The notes below the pieces were generated by a model. The model was not told the DNA's origin. It did not search any database and worked only from the letters and a program-made list of their open reading frames with translations. A program made the position numbers and the translations under genes. Of a stretch of DNA of 64,000 nt, positions 9,864 to 21,770 are shown piece after piece. Numbering within the stretch: position 1 is the first letter of the stretch; each line of letters starts with the position of its first letter. The stretch covers positions 74,638,566 to 74,702,565 of the forward strand of contig NC_080042.1 in assembly GCF_012489685.1 (NCBI RefSeq), in the 5' to 3' direction. The stretch is from Lotus japonicus. Taxonomy: Eukaryota > Streptophyta > Magnoliopsida > Fabales > Fabaceae.

Positions 9864-10329
9864 TCACAGCAATATCACACCCAAAACATTGTTCCCCGCC
9901 TTATTTGCATCGTACAGCCGCGCCTCCATCACGTTGTCGTTCACCACCCAGTTCTCTGCCTTGCCATCGCGGAGCTTCTCCGTTGTCAGCATACCGGCAG
10001 TAGCACCCCGTCAACGCTTCTCCCTGTCTCTTTTTTCATGGAGTTTTTAAGAGAGAAAGTGCCGCAAAAGAAGAAGATGTCAAACTAGAATAGTTCCAAA
10101 ATAGTCCTAATAACAGAAGTACCGTAGCAACCCCTTTGTCTTCCTACCAAAGTTGGACTTGAACAAGTCAAATAGCCCTGAAGTGAACATCAGGTAATTG
10201 GAAAATTGACCTCAAATCTTTTGGAATAGACTGAGGAAATTTCCTCTTTCCACTCCCTGACTTCTCAGTAACTACAAGCAGGTGATCACTATCCTCATCC
10301 TCATCAGGACTCTTCACAACTCCATTCAT
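9864..10329 (-). other. Unrecognised minus-strand gene fragment(s)
   Basis: Two short minus-strand frames have coding-like composition in otherwise AT-rich DNA. The first (10168-10329, 53 codons plus stop) reads MNGVVKSPDEDEDSDHLLVV, then a GSGKRKFPQSIPKDL stretch. The second (9864-9992, 42 codons plus stop) contains LRDGKAENWVVNDNVMEARL and sits in a locally GC-rich patch (about 9890-10040). I do not recognise either. They could be exons of one decayed gene or captured fragments. Their 3' to 5' order ends 35 bases before the start of the CrRLK1L pseudogene on the opposite strand. Confidence 0.3.
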
Positions 10330-10363
10330 TCCTGACCTCTCACTTTTTCTGCATCACTCAAAC

Positions 10364-11688
10364 ATGAGGTTAATAACACCAACCCTCCTCTACTTTTCAC
10401 TGTCCCTTGTTATACACTCCACCTATCTCGAAGCTTATGACCCAGTTGATCTATTCACCATCGATTGCGGCTCCAGCGGCTTCTACCTCCAGGAGCAGGA
10501 CAACGACGGAAGGACATGGCATGTTGACCGTTATTACACTGGTGAACTCATCCTCACAGGTGAAAGTGACAATGCTTCAGCAAACACGCTAGCCCCTTTC
10601 ATCAACCAAATCCCCTACGGCACAGCTCGATTGTCCCGCTCCCAATTCAACTTCTCCTTCCCAGTCAACACCGCAGGCCCCAAGTTCCTCCGCCTCTTCT
10701 TCTACCCTGCTTCATACTCAGGCGGCTTCAACCGCGGAGACGCCTCCTTCACCGTGAAATCCAACGGATTCACCCTCCTCAAAGACATCAACGCTTCACT
10801 CACCGCCGATGCTGAAGGACTTGACACCATCTTCAGAGAATACATCATCAACGTCAACCACGGTCAAAACCTTGACTTATACTTCACTCCAACCACAAGC
10901 TCTTCCTATGCTTTCATCAATGGAATTGAGGTTGTATCCATGCCTAGTGACCTCTACTACACACCTTCCACCGACCCAGGATTCAAGCTCGTGGGTAGAG
11001 ATAACACCCTGTACAGCGTTGCAAACAACACAGCACTGGAGACAAGTTACAGAATCAAAGTTGGGGGGCAAACAATCTCACCCAGTAAAGACACGGGTTT
11101 GTTCAGAAACTGGGAAGGCAACGATGACTTGTATTTAAGAACACCGAGCGCACTGGGTTCTGAAGAAGCTGACTCGACGGGTGCGATGAACATCACCGTG
11201 AGCCCTGATTATGCGGCACCGGAGGACGTTACATCGGATTCGACGGTGAAATGGCAAACCTGACTTGGGAATTCCCAGTTGATGCTGGCTTCACCTACAT
11301 GCTAAGGCTCCACTTCTACGAGCTCGAGTCCTACGTTTGGGGCGACAGGGTGTTCGTCATCTACGTGGCGGGTAAGATTGTCGATGATCATGCTGATGTT
11401 ATGAAATGGGCCAACAATCAAAAAGGGGTTGCTGTTCATAGAAATTATGCTGTGATTATTCCAAAGAATGGTAGTAATAATCACATGAAGGTAAATCTCT
11501 CGCTCCAGATGCATCCTTATACATCAAACGGGGAACCTAACTTGAGCGGGCTTGAAATTTTCAAGATCAGCAACGTAGCCTCCAAGAACCTAGCTGGACC
11601 CAATCCAGACCCGCTTCAAGCTCAGCCCAACGCACAACTTCCGAGCACGGGTAAGAAAACGAGACAACTCAACACGGGTTTCGGGTAA
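10364..11688 (+). pseudogene. CrRLK1L (FERONIA-like) ectodomain, frameshifted and truncated
   Basis: Relatives are plasma-membrane receptors that sense RALF peptides and cell-wall pectin. The frame from the ATG at 10364 gives a signal peptide (residues 1-24) and then the tandem malectin-like domains, with LFTIDCGSS, FLRLFFYPASYSGGFNRGDA, AFINGIEVVSMPSDLYY and LFRNWEGNDDLYLRT. The frame breaks after PEDV near 11230; one missing T in GACGTT(T)ACATC explains it, because the next frame resumes with NLTWEFPVDAGFTY and runs to the family motif GLEIFKISN...NLAGPNPDP. It then stops at 11688, where the transmembrane segment should begin. No kinase follows within the next 1.7 kb. Family members are usually single-exon genes of about 850-900 residues, so roughly half is missing. 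Confidence 0.85.
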
Positions 11689-11737
11689 CCAAAGCCCACA
11701 AATTATTTTCTTTCCGAGCCTACTATAACGAGTTTTT

Positions 11738-12124
11738 GGTTTTTTTCCCTATACTAAAATTTCTTAGTTTTACCTCTCTCAACTTGATAAACCGTTTGGT
11801 ATTCGTCCTTTGATCAATTTGAGGGATGATGTTGAATGCCAAAGGGTAGATTTTTACTTATTTGGAACTGTTTTTTTAATGCTTGCGGGGAATATCATAC
11901 GGACTAAAATAAAATAAAAATTAACTTTAATCTTCTCTCATCATCTTCACCCTCAATTTTCTTCCATCTTCAACCATCTAATCCTAAAAACTAAAAAATT
12001 TATCAACAGTCAAATCGGTCAAAGGATGAAAAGCACACACCAAGAAGTTAATGGATGAAAAACTAAGAAATTTTAGTTTAGACACGGAAATTAAATTCTC
12101 ACTCTAGTTTAGGGACGAAAACCA
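11738..12124. mobile_element. Possible MULE-like MITE with long inverted ends
   Basis: The left arm (CCCTATACTAAAATTTCTTAG onwards) pairs imperfectly over roughly 75 bases with the right arm ending near 12124 (CTAAGAAATTTTAGTTTAGA, then TTTAGGGACGAAAACC). The interior is AT-rich and non-coding. No clear target duplication was identified. Confidence 0.5.
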
Positions 12125-12126
12125 TA

Positions 12127-12292
12127 GAGGACTCATCACATGTCGGTGATTATAATTGACTGAAGTTTATTTTGTCTTTTAATCATTTTATGCATCTTTT
12201 GTCTTTTAATCTGACTGAAGTTTATTAATGGACAGTTCATTCAGATTCAGGGGAGCCAGAGAGGACGCATCACGTGTCGGCAGTTATAATTG
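12127..12292. repeat. Spaced direct repeat
   Basis: GAGGACTCATCACATGTCGG at 12127 recurs as GAGGACGCATCACGTGTCGG at 12261, each continuing into TTATAATTG. The two 32-base copies are 134 bp apart, with a TTTTGTCTTTTAATC repeat between them. Origin unknown. Confidence 0.6.
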
Positions 12293-12299
12293 CAACAGG

Positions 12300-12925
12300 T
12301 CATCATTTTACTAAATCAATATTTTTTTAATGATATATCATTTTCGCAATTTCATCTCAAATGTGTTAATTGTCAAATGTCTTCTTAAAAATGCCCCTTT
12401 AATTTTCCATTTGTAAAAATAAAAACTAATGCCCCTTAAAAATTTAACTCTCAACCCTAGAAATTTAAATATTTAATTATGACGGCAACTGGTCCCTGTT
12501 GAGTAATATAAATTTAATTAATATGCACGGTAAATAATTTCACACTTCCATTCAATTTTAAATTTCAAGTAATTTTATTTATTTATGCATAATTATTAAA
12601 TTTAATCAGCATTGCTATCTCAACTAACACAATGAATCTTTCACATGCTTAATGTGAAAAGTGATCATTACATTTTTTTTATTCATTACGGGGCTAAAGC
12701 CCAAAGCTAGGGAACCTCACCCCTAACATAGAGGGTGTTACAAGCGTCAAAAAGTAACGGGACAGAACTAAAATCCGGGACAACATCATAGACCTTGCTA
12801 GTCAACAACATCCCTAGACCATTCTTAGCGAAGATGGATCTCGTTATATATTAGAGGTCTCCTTTAATTACAATTAAGGACACAAAGAGAATCAAACGAT
12901 TATATTAATGGGGAAACGATGAAAT
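12300..12925. other. No gene; possible LINE 3' tail on minus strand
   Basis: Mostly AT-rich. At 12676-12830 the minus strand reads like the 3' end of plant LINEs (Leu/Pro/Gly-rich tail followed by an A-rich stretch), but the match is by impression only. Confidence 0.3.
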
Positions 12926-13345
12926 ATGGAGAGACCTAATACTAAGGGTGATATCAGGAATGAATCTAGAACCCTTTTGTCTGGACATGTTTTGGAGGAT
13001 GTGGTTGTGCAAGATATTCCTCCCTATTTTGTAAATTTTTCCCTTGAGCACTTTTATGAGGCGGGTTCGGAGTGGAAATCTTTTCTTTTTGCACAATTTC
13101 TTCCTTGTAGGATTAAACAAGATATTGTTTCATCTTGAACTCCTGATTGAACAAGAGATTGTTTCATCTCGAACTCCCTCAGATAATCATTGAGAGCAAC
13201 TCTCTTGAGGTGTTTCAGACTATTCTATCCTCTCCGAATGATTCCCACTTGTTTGCTAATTTGCTTCAACCCATTTGTTAGAAGAGCATCAACATCTTCT
13301 CAAAGACTCTAACTCGTTAGCAGACTATTTAGCCAATCTTGAGCA
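12926..13345 (+). pseudogene. Degenerate LINE RNase H remnant
   Basis: From 13183 the plus strand reads IIESNSLEVFQTILSSPNDS and, after stops and a shift, SNSLADYLANLEH. These are typical pieces of the RNase H-like (RVT_3) domain at the end of plant non-LTR elements. An open frame just upstream (12926-13138) resembles nothing I know and may belong to the same relic. A 35-bp tandem duplication at about 13111-13180 (GAACAAGAGATTGTTTCATC type) joins the two parts. Confidence 0.5.
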
Positions 13346-13571
13346 TAGTTTTTTTTAACAAAAACCAAAATAATTCTGACAATTTTTTTGGAAATAAAGT
13401 TTAAATTTAGTTTTATTAATTCTTTTATAAAAAATCCACTGAGATACACATAAACACGTGAGAGCATTAATTTCTCTGGCTCTTGTCTACCTCGGAATTA
13501 CAAACTCAACGCTCTTCTTCTTCTTTTTCTTCTTCTTCCTCACTCACACTCTTCTCCTTTGTTCTGCAACA

Positions 13572-16500
13572 ATGCCACCACCACCACCACCTCTTCTCTC
13601 ATCACTCTTCATTTTCTCACTCACCTTCCTCTCCCTCCTCCTCACTCCACAAGCCTCCACTCCCACCAACCCAGATTTCCACCCACTAATCTCCTTCAAA
13701 GCCACTTCCGACACCTCCAACAAACTCACCACATGGAACTCCACCACCCACCTCTGCACCTGGCACGGCGTCACCTGCCTCCGAAACCGCGTCTCCCGCC
13801 TCGTCCTCGAAAATCTCGACCTCCACGGCTCCCTCCACCCCTTAACCTCCCTCACTCAGCTCCGTGTCCTCAGCCTCAAAAACAACCGCTTCCACGGCCC
13901 CATACCAAACCTCTCCAACCTCACCGGCATGAGACTCCTCTTCCTCTCCCACAACAACTTCTCCGGTGACTTCCCCGTCACGCTCACCTCCCTCACCCGC
14001 CTCTACCGCCTTGACCTCTCCCACAACAGCCTCTCCGGCGAGATTCCGGCCGCCGTAAACAACTTCACGCGGCTCCTCACACTCCGCCTTGATGGTAACC
14101 AACTCCACGGCCGCATTCCGAACATGAACTTCCCCAACCTCCAAGACTTCAACGTCTCCGGTAACAATCTCTCAGGTCGAATACCCGTTTCTCTCTCGGG
14201 TCTCCCCGGTTCCGCTTTCGCTCAAAACCCGTCCCTCTGCGGCGCGCCGCTGCAGAAATGCAAAGACATCCCTGCCCTCGCTTCACCGCTGGTTCCATCT
14301 TCCCGGAGCTCCACGCCGGAAAACGAGAACCGGAGAACCGGAGCTACGAGAATGGGACCGATGCTTCTAATCGTAATTATCCTCGGCGACGCTCTGGTCC
14401 TCGCCGTGGTTTCTCTCCTTCTCTACTGCTACTTCTGGCGGCGACACAACTCCGGCGAGGTCAGGGAAGGGAAAGAGTCAACAGTATCGAGTAGTACTCC
14501 GAAGCGCGTGGAGGGTGGTGGTGGTGGTGGTCGTGGTGAGAAGGTGGTTTACGCGGCGGGGCAGAACGTGTTTGAGAAGGGTAGAATGGTGTTCTTCGAA
14601 GGAGTGAGGAGGTTTGAGCTGGAGGATCTTCTTCGTGCCTCGGCGGAGATGCTGGGGAAAGGTGGGTTCGGTACTGCCTATAAAGCTGTTCTTGATGATG
14701 GAAGTGTTCTTGCAGTGAAGAGGCTGAAGGAGGTTCAGATTGGAGGGAAGAGAGAGTTTGAGCAGAGAATGGAGGTTCTGGGAAAGTTGAGACACCCCAA
14801 TGTTGTTTATTTAAGAGCTTACTATTTTGCCAGAGATGAGAAATTGCTTGTTTCTGATTACATGGCCAATGGTAGCTTGTTCTGGCTTCTTCATGGTACG
14901 TCATTGGTTTCAAATTTCAACTTTCAATTCATTGATTTCCATTAACTTTCTGCTGCTCCAGAATTTTGTTTTTTGTTGCTTCCAGAGGTGAATTTTGATG
15001 GTGGGTTTAAGTCAATGATTGTTGACAGGTTTATCTACTTTAAAAAATACATTTTCTCTAACATTTTCCTAACAGCCAAACGAGTGTAAACAAAACAGTA
15101 AATTACTACTAAATTTCCAACCAACTCAGTGAGAGTTAGTCACCTAATTCTTCTTTGATAATGGTGGAGGGGAGAGAACAGGACCACCCCATGCATGTAG
15201 GGTAACTAGATCCAACAGCTGTTTTTTTAGGGGTCTATTTGGATACTTTGAAGTTGGACCATTTGATCATGCATGTTTTGTTCACAGCACATGATCAATT
15301 GGTTCTTCAATTCAACCAATTACTGATTTAATTTAAACTGTTAAATTAGGCAGAGAAGCTGCAGAGTCATGACCATGACAAGGAATAGAGACTACTGTGC
15401 TATTTTCACAGACTCTCCAAATGTGTTTGGTTATTTTCTTTGATCAAAGAAAAGAATCAAAAGATAAAGAGTACAAGTATTAGAGTACTGTAGTGTCTTT
15501 TCTTTATTGCGTCCTCTTTTGCTCTTTGTTCTTTTGCAGAACAACCTTTGTTTTTTAGCTTTAATATGTACTCATGAAACTCGAAGAATATGAACAAAAA
15601 TGGAAATGTAAGTGATACTGTTGAGAATTTAAGTGCGGAGTTGGAGTCCCATATTGGTTAAGTGTGGGTGAGGAGAAGACTTTATAAGAGATGTGACCCA
15701 TAAACCTAATGCCTTAAGGTTTTGGGTTAAGATGTGGCGTCGAGATCTCTTGGTGTCTTGCTCCTCGGCCCATGAGCTCCCCTGTCTCCCCCAACAAGTG
15801 GTATCAGAGCCGATGGTTGGTGTAGTCATGATTACGGCTCCTTGTGTCGAAAGTTTTCCTAGCGGTGTTGCTAGGCGGCGGGTTCCTTTAACGCGGTGAA
15901 GCGAACGGCGGTGCAAGAGTGGATAAGCTTCCGCGGAGGGGACCATGATAATGTTTGAGAATTCAAGTGCGGAGTTGGAGTCCCACATTGGTTAAGTGTG
16001 GGTGAGGAGAAGACTTTATAAGAGATGTGACCCATAAACCTAATGCCTTAAGGTTTTGGGTTGTTAATAAGAATGATTGAGTAAAGGATCAAATTAGCCC
16101 GGTAAATTTGATAAGAAGATCCTCATCCGTTCTTGATTATGTAAAATGTCGGTAAATATGAGCAAGTTAGTCCATGTAATCATATAAGTTACCGTCTTAC
16201 CGATAGAGTATTTCCTTCTTCTATGAACAAACTTTGATTGAATTCTTCTTATTGCACAGGTAACCGAGGACCCGGGCGAACCCCATTGGACTGGACCACA
16301 AGGCTGAAGATAGCAGCCGGAGCGGCTCGAGGCGTAGCCTTCATTCACAGCCATAACCACCTCAACAGTAAAAACAATAGCCTCACCCACGGTAACATCA
16401 AATCCACCAACGTCCTAGTTGACAGGGCGGGAAATCCACGCGTGGCGGATTTTGGACTCTCCATCTTCGCGGCCCCGTCATCTACTGGGAGATTCAACGG

Positions 16501-16921
16501 TTACCGCGCACCGGAGGCCTCGGATGGCCGGAAACAGTCCTGGAAGTCTGACGTGTACTCCTTCGGCGTTTTGCTCATGGAGATGCTGACTGGGAAGTGC
16601 CCCTCCGCCCTGGACGGTGGCGGAGAGGCGGTGGACCTGCCCCGGTGGGTGCAGTCGGTGGTGAGGGAGGAATGGACGGCGGAGGTGTTTGATCTTGAGC
16701 TGATGAGGTATAAAGATATTGAGGAGGAGATGGTGGCGCTGCTGCAGATTGCCGTGGCGTGTACTGCAGCTGTACCTGATCAACGGCCTAGGATGAGCCA
16801 CGTGGTGAAGATGATCGAGGAGTTGCGTGGGGTCCAGGTATCGCCGTGTCATGACACGGTGGACTCGGTGTCTGAGTCACCATCCCTGTCTGAAGATGCA
16901 TGTGGAGGTGGAACTAACTAG
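13572..16921 (+). CDS. Atypical LRR receptor-like kinase (HGN pseudokinase type)
   Basis: A plasma-membrane LRR-RLK of the At1g68400-like group. Exons 13572-14895 and 16260-16921 join in phase (HG|NRGPGRTPLDW) to give 661 residues. The ATG at 13572 was chosen because it starts directly before a good signal peptide; the longer upstream frame is poly-Phe. Order: signal peptide (1-29), LRRNT with LCTWHGVTC, about five short LRRs, a Ser/Pro-rich linker, membrane span (262-286), a Gly-rich juxtamembrane, and kinase. The kinase has GKGGFGTAYK and Lys383 in VLAVKRL. The catalytic loop is HGN (485-487) instead of HRD, while DFG (505-507) and APE remain. Lack of the catalytic Asp predicts a weak or inactive kinase acting as scaffold or co-receptor. 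The 1364-bp intron holds a TRIM retroelement. Confidence 0.93.
15619..16062 (+). mobile_element. TRIM retroelement in the receptor-kinase intron
   Basis: Two direct repeats of about 110 bp (15619-15728 and 15952-16062) begin TGTTGAGAATT or TGTTTGAGAATT and end AAGGTTTTGGGTT. They differ at only a few places. A primer-binding site TGGTATCAGAGC (complementary to initiator tRNA-Met) follows the first and a purine tract GCGGAGGGGACCA precedes the second. There is no coding between them: a terminal-repeat retrotransposon in miniature. The terminal repeats are in the same strand sense as the host gene. A target duplication is not obvious. Confidence 0.85.
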
Positions 16922-17748
16922 TCAGTGAGTAAACTGGGAAATGATTTGTGCTCCGCTTGTAAATCAATTTGTTACTAGCTTGATCAAATTATTATCTGTC
17001 ATTTATTTTTATCTCATCTTTGATCCAATCGTTTACCTTTTTTTCCTGAAAGTTAATTAAATTGTGTTAAAGAAATATGCTAATTAAAACAATGTGATGT
17101 TACATGTTCATAGAATTTGTGTTTGTTTGGATATCAGTTAAGCATACATAACGGATTGTGAGTGCTAACTATTCAAATATAGTCTTACTGTGCTCTTTTG
17201 TCAAAGCTTTATTGACCACTGACCAGAATGTTTATAAATGGTTGAATGAAGAATCATATCATGTTTGAAATTTTGAATTAGCTTACTCATATATGTTTCT
17301 CATGAAAATTGATTTTTGCTTTGGAATTAATTATAGAATGATTTCAAAACATGCTATTATAGAAGCTACCAAGTCTTTATTGTGATGTGAAATGGGGTTC
17401 TAAAGAAAAGCATGATGAGATGCTTTTTTGACCATGGAGGGGCTCCAGATGCAATTTGCTTTATTTTTGCCTGCCAACTTCTTTTGGTCTAATTTGTGTA
17501 ACTTTAGCTTCCTGATACTAATAATGAAGCTGTTTATTAATACATCTGATATTCTTTGAATCTTAAATTGTTACAAGAGATATGGAACTTAATCAAAAAC
17601 TTATTAACAGAGATATATGCAACAAGTTGACTATATGATGATCAGAGGAAGAAGCTATACAAGAAAATGAAAACACAAGTTGAGTAGAATGAATTTAACA
17701 ACTGGTCTAGTGCTACTGCTAACTATGCTTCTTTGTTTATTTATTATT
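16922..17748. other. Intergenic, convergent gene ends
   Basis: AT-rich DNA between the stop codons of the receptor kinase (+) and the glycosyltransferase (-). It should hold both 3' UTRs. No other gene is seen. Confidence 0.6.
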
Positions 17749-20432
17749 TTATAAGTGCATGACCTGTGGAGCAAACCTCATGAGCCTTGTCAGTGAAGTA
17801 TGCAAGAATTTCCTAGCAAACAGATAACAAACATTTTTGCTATTTCCATTATACTTACATGTCTGATTCCTCAAACTCTCTAGGAACTCAACAGTGACCT
17901 CTGGTCTCACAAATTTAGCAGGGTGTGGCCCACCCTTCGACCAATCAACCCAAGTCAAGCTCCTATTTGCATTCCTCTTCCAGAACTTGATGCTAACAAA
18001 TGTTTGCAAGTAGTGTTCATCTGCACAGCATGATGAGCCACTGTTGCAGTACTTTTGAAAAACTGGGAAGTATTTTCTGTCTGATACCACTTCCAGGGCA
18101 AGCTCTCTGTCCATTTCAAACCACTGAGAACCTTTCCTCCATTGTCTGAGGGTGATCTCAGGGGACATTTGGATTTTGTACCGGCCGCGCCCCGCTGCGC
18201 TAGGCTCGTCGACTGCCATGACATAGTTTTGGGTGGAGTTCATTAAGTAAGAGTAGATTGTTGAGAAGTTGAAGAGAGGTATGCAGGATTCTGATATGAG
18301 AACAAATCGCTGGTTTGAGAAATCAAGAAGCGCATTGGCCAGCAAGCGACGCTCGGCTTCCATCATGTTCACTCTGCCCCATTCCACTATCTGCATCATG
18401 TGAAATCAGATGAAGGGTATTAAATTTTGATCACTATATCTTCCCAAATTTGAAACAAATTGATGGATAACATATTTGTATCGACTTCTCTATCATCAGA
18501 ATCTATTATGTAACCAAGAATAGACACGTAAGTATCTTCTCCTCAGAATTGATTCAGAATCAATTATAGAAGGGTTTTCAAACATGTATTAAGAATAGAC
18601 ATCTATGAACCATTTTTTAAAATCCAAATTTGAAACCGCTAATACAATCAACCATAAGAAAACCAATTTACTAATGAACAGAACTAGCATTAAGTTCCTC
18701 GGACTTTCCCCTGCATTATCTTATCTTTGTGACTTTGTTCATTTTTCACTCGAAGCAAGATGCAAAATTACAATACAACAAATCAAAACTACAGCCCTGT
18801 TTTTGTGAAACATTTTATCAAAGAAAATGATCTAGTTTTTACACAATGTTTTCATGCTACTTCTTTTAACTTTTTATTTTTTTCCAAACAACCATTTAAG
18901 TCTAGGCATTGGTCCCTACTATTCGGCAATGCACATGATGATGGACACTCAATAGAGGAACTTGATCAATAAGTGTACAGGAATTGAGATGGGGTACAAT
19001 TTGCATTGATGACTTGTTGGCGGTGATACTGAATATGGGAATGTCTTCATCAAAACGGTTGAGAGCTATCTATTTCCAGTAATGGGGTGACTTAAATTGG
19101 GACCTTGTAACCTAACTATTTAAATGCTACATGAGGCTGGCAAATGGCAATTCACCAGGGGTAGTTTGTAACTAGTGATCAATCTTTTTTATTTTTGTCA
19201 TTTTGGCAAGAATATGGAAACCATTGTTCAATTGAAGATGGCTAATAGGGGCCTAGGGTGTTCATATCAGGACCTGCTTATAGAAAGTGAATGCTGTAAT
19301 AATCTGATGATTTCAACCTATTTGAACCTAAAGTAACTAATTTTAGAAAATAATCAGATGATTTGTTTCAATTGAAAATGCCACTCTAGCTGAGCTTTCT
19401 TGCTTGAACAACTCTAATCCTTAGAAGAGCTAACAGACTTGCAGCTATTACTGTGGATAATGAGACAGAAAAGTTTTACACCCTTTGGCAAGTAACATGA
19501 AGCAATTATATGTTTCACTGTGTTCTGTTCTGTTTCATTCTCCCCCTTTTCCTCCTGATTGAATTTACTTTTGCAAAGAATTTGATTTGAATTTCTCATA
19601 CCATTGTCATCTAGTTCTCATATCAAATAATATTACATGAATAGTTTTTCCATCATTGAATACCAAACCTCCATAAATTCTAGTGATTCTTGTGTGAGCC
19701 TTGTGTATAAGCACAATCAATCATTTAAATATTATCTTGGTTGCGCATATAGACATTGATTGTATCCACTGGAGAATTAGTGAATTACTCTATGTTGCTG
19801 ATGTAAAATAAAAACTAGCTACATATTGTTGCTGAAGTAACTGAAGATTAAAGAATAGAACAACTGACCTTACTGGGAATTCTCCTGCCACGAAACAAAG
19901 GACTCTTGTCTGATCCATTGTAAGATGGATGGGAATGCACGTAAATAGAGAAGTACCCTTCATGTCCTCTGAAGAACACCTCCCACAAAGGAGCCAAAGG
20001 CACATTGGACCTCACCAAGAACAAGAAGGCCACCTTGGGAACTCGGCGAAACGGGTAGTCATGAATCTTAGGAGTCATGGAAGCCCTCCACAGCAGTTCT
20101 TCATCACTCATATCATGAATGACATGAGAAGGCTGAAGGAACTCTTTTAATCCTGCAATATGACTGACATGGGATACTTTTGGTCTTTTAATTGGTTGCA
20201 GTATTGGTGGCGGTGGTGGTGATACCGGTGGCGGTTTCTGTGATGCAGAGAGGGAGAATTGAGAGAACTGAAGACTAATTGTGCAGCTTTTGTAATAGAA
20301 GCTGATGATCATTCCAATGGTGACACCAAAGGCCAAAAGGAGGAGAAAACCGAGGTAACGAAGAAGCTGGAAATGAGAACTCAAATGCTTGGAAGCATAA
20401 TTTGATGGATATTGATTACTTGAGCTCTTCAT
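17749..20432 (-). CDS. BC10-like GT14 (core-2/I-branching) glycosyltransferase
   Basis: A Golgi type II membrane protein of the DUF266/GT14 family; rice BC10 is a member, required for normal wall cellulose and arabinogalactan-protein levels. Exon 1 (19869-20432) and exon 2 (17749-18390) join in phase 0 ([16 protein letters not shown]) with GT/AG borders, giving 401 residues, normal for the family. A membrane anchor spans residues 26-46 after a short cytosolic tail, then a Pro-rich stem ([10 protein letters not shown]). The core motifs are [62 protein letters not shown] and [10 protein letters not shown]. The C terminus has the family [17 protein letters not shown]. The acceptor substrate is not known for most members. 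The 1478-bp intron shows no further gene. Confidence 0.93.
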
Positions 20433-21770
20433 TTTTCAAGGCTAAGAAGAAGGAAGAAAAAAAGATAGAAAATCTCCTAACTCATGAGAAAATTATCTGG
20501 GTATGTAGAATAAGAATCTAAAAAAAAGCTTAGTTTTCTTGTGAACCAAGGGTAACGGATATTCATTCATAAAGAAGAATGATTACAGGAATACGTTTGG
20601 TATAGATCTATGGCTAATGGAACCGGTTTAATGCTTGAAAGTTAAGTCATGAAAACAATATAGGAAACGTATAAATCATCATAAATCACAATAAAAACGA
20701 TTAAAATCAAATCAATTTTAAAGAAATAAAGGAAAGGATCAGAAAAAGAGTAATTAATCCGAAATATGAAGAAAGTTCTTGAATGTTATAGAGATAAATA
20801 AATTTAGGAACCCTTTGAAGACTGGTTAAGCTTTCTCTTTTTCTGTCTTCAGTGAGTGCCCACCTTAATAAAAACAGCTTCCAACGCTTAACTGTTATTT
20901 GTTTGTTTTGGAAACCTGTAGTAGGTGAGGATTAATTAACTTTATGTTAAAAAAGAAATCATATTTTGTATAGCATAATATACATAGGGAAACACCTAAT
21001 TGGAAGTGGCAAATGTTACATTAAAAAGAATGTTACATTAAATAGAGCCAAAAAGAAAATGTTAATATTGAAGACAATACAGATTATGCAGTCACTAGCA
21101 TCTGGTAAGTCTGTGATAGGAAAATTAGGATCACGAATTCACGATGTCGATGAAGACCAAGTTACGTGGCCGCCATAACTGTGATATTTTCTTGACCATT
21201 ACTTTGTGGTATAGCTTTATTGGTTAAAGCAATTTTCAAACTATGAATTTCTGAGAAGCCAGAGAAACTCACTTTTTTTCCATGGAGGAAAATGATTGAT
21301 AGTGGGATTTTTTATAGAAGAAATTTAGAGTCAGTTATAGTTGGGAGCATGTTGAGGACTTTTCTGAGAGTTGAGATTCTAGTTATCAAAGCCAGCGAAT
21401 TGAAAACGATTTTAAGCATGTTGTGTCATGTTGTAATTGATGGAATTAGAAGGAGTCATCTTGATAATTTGATTCAGAATTGTCTTTTTCCGAATATAAG
21501 GCTAACATGATTTGGAGCAAGATAAATAAAACGTCGTTCTCCACTCAACCCCAATTGATATTTTTTCTAATAATAAATGATATTTAGTAAAGAAATGTTG
21601 TTGAATTTTCAACAAATTATTTATATATCATTATTTGATCGGAGACCTTAATAAAATGTTAAAAAAAAATAGGACAATGATCTATTTACTAAATATATTA
21701 TTTGTAGAAGAAACTCATTTTACAATCCCATGGTAAAAAGTAAAAACATGCACTTATCTTTTTGTCTTAA
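20433..21770. other. Upstream region of the glycosyltransferase; no gene
   Basis: Holds the presumed promoter of the minus-strand glycosyltransferase. Open frames at 20966-21178 and 21292-21510 have no recognisable features. Confidence 0.5.

Noticed and set aside
13544..14913. Several minus-strand open frames of 100-150 codons opposite the receptor-kinase exon
   Set aside because: They are antisense shadows of GC-rich, codon-biased LRR and kinase sequence and resemble no protein.
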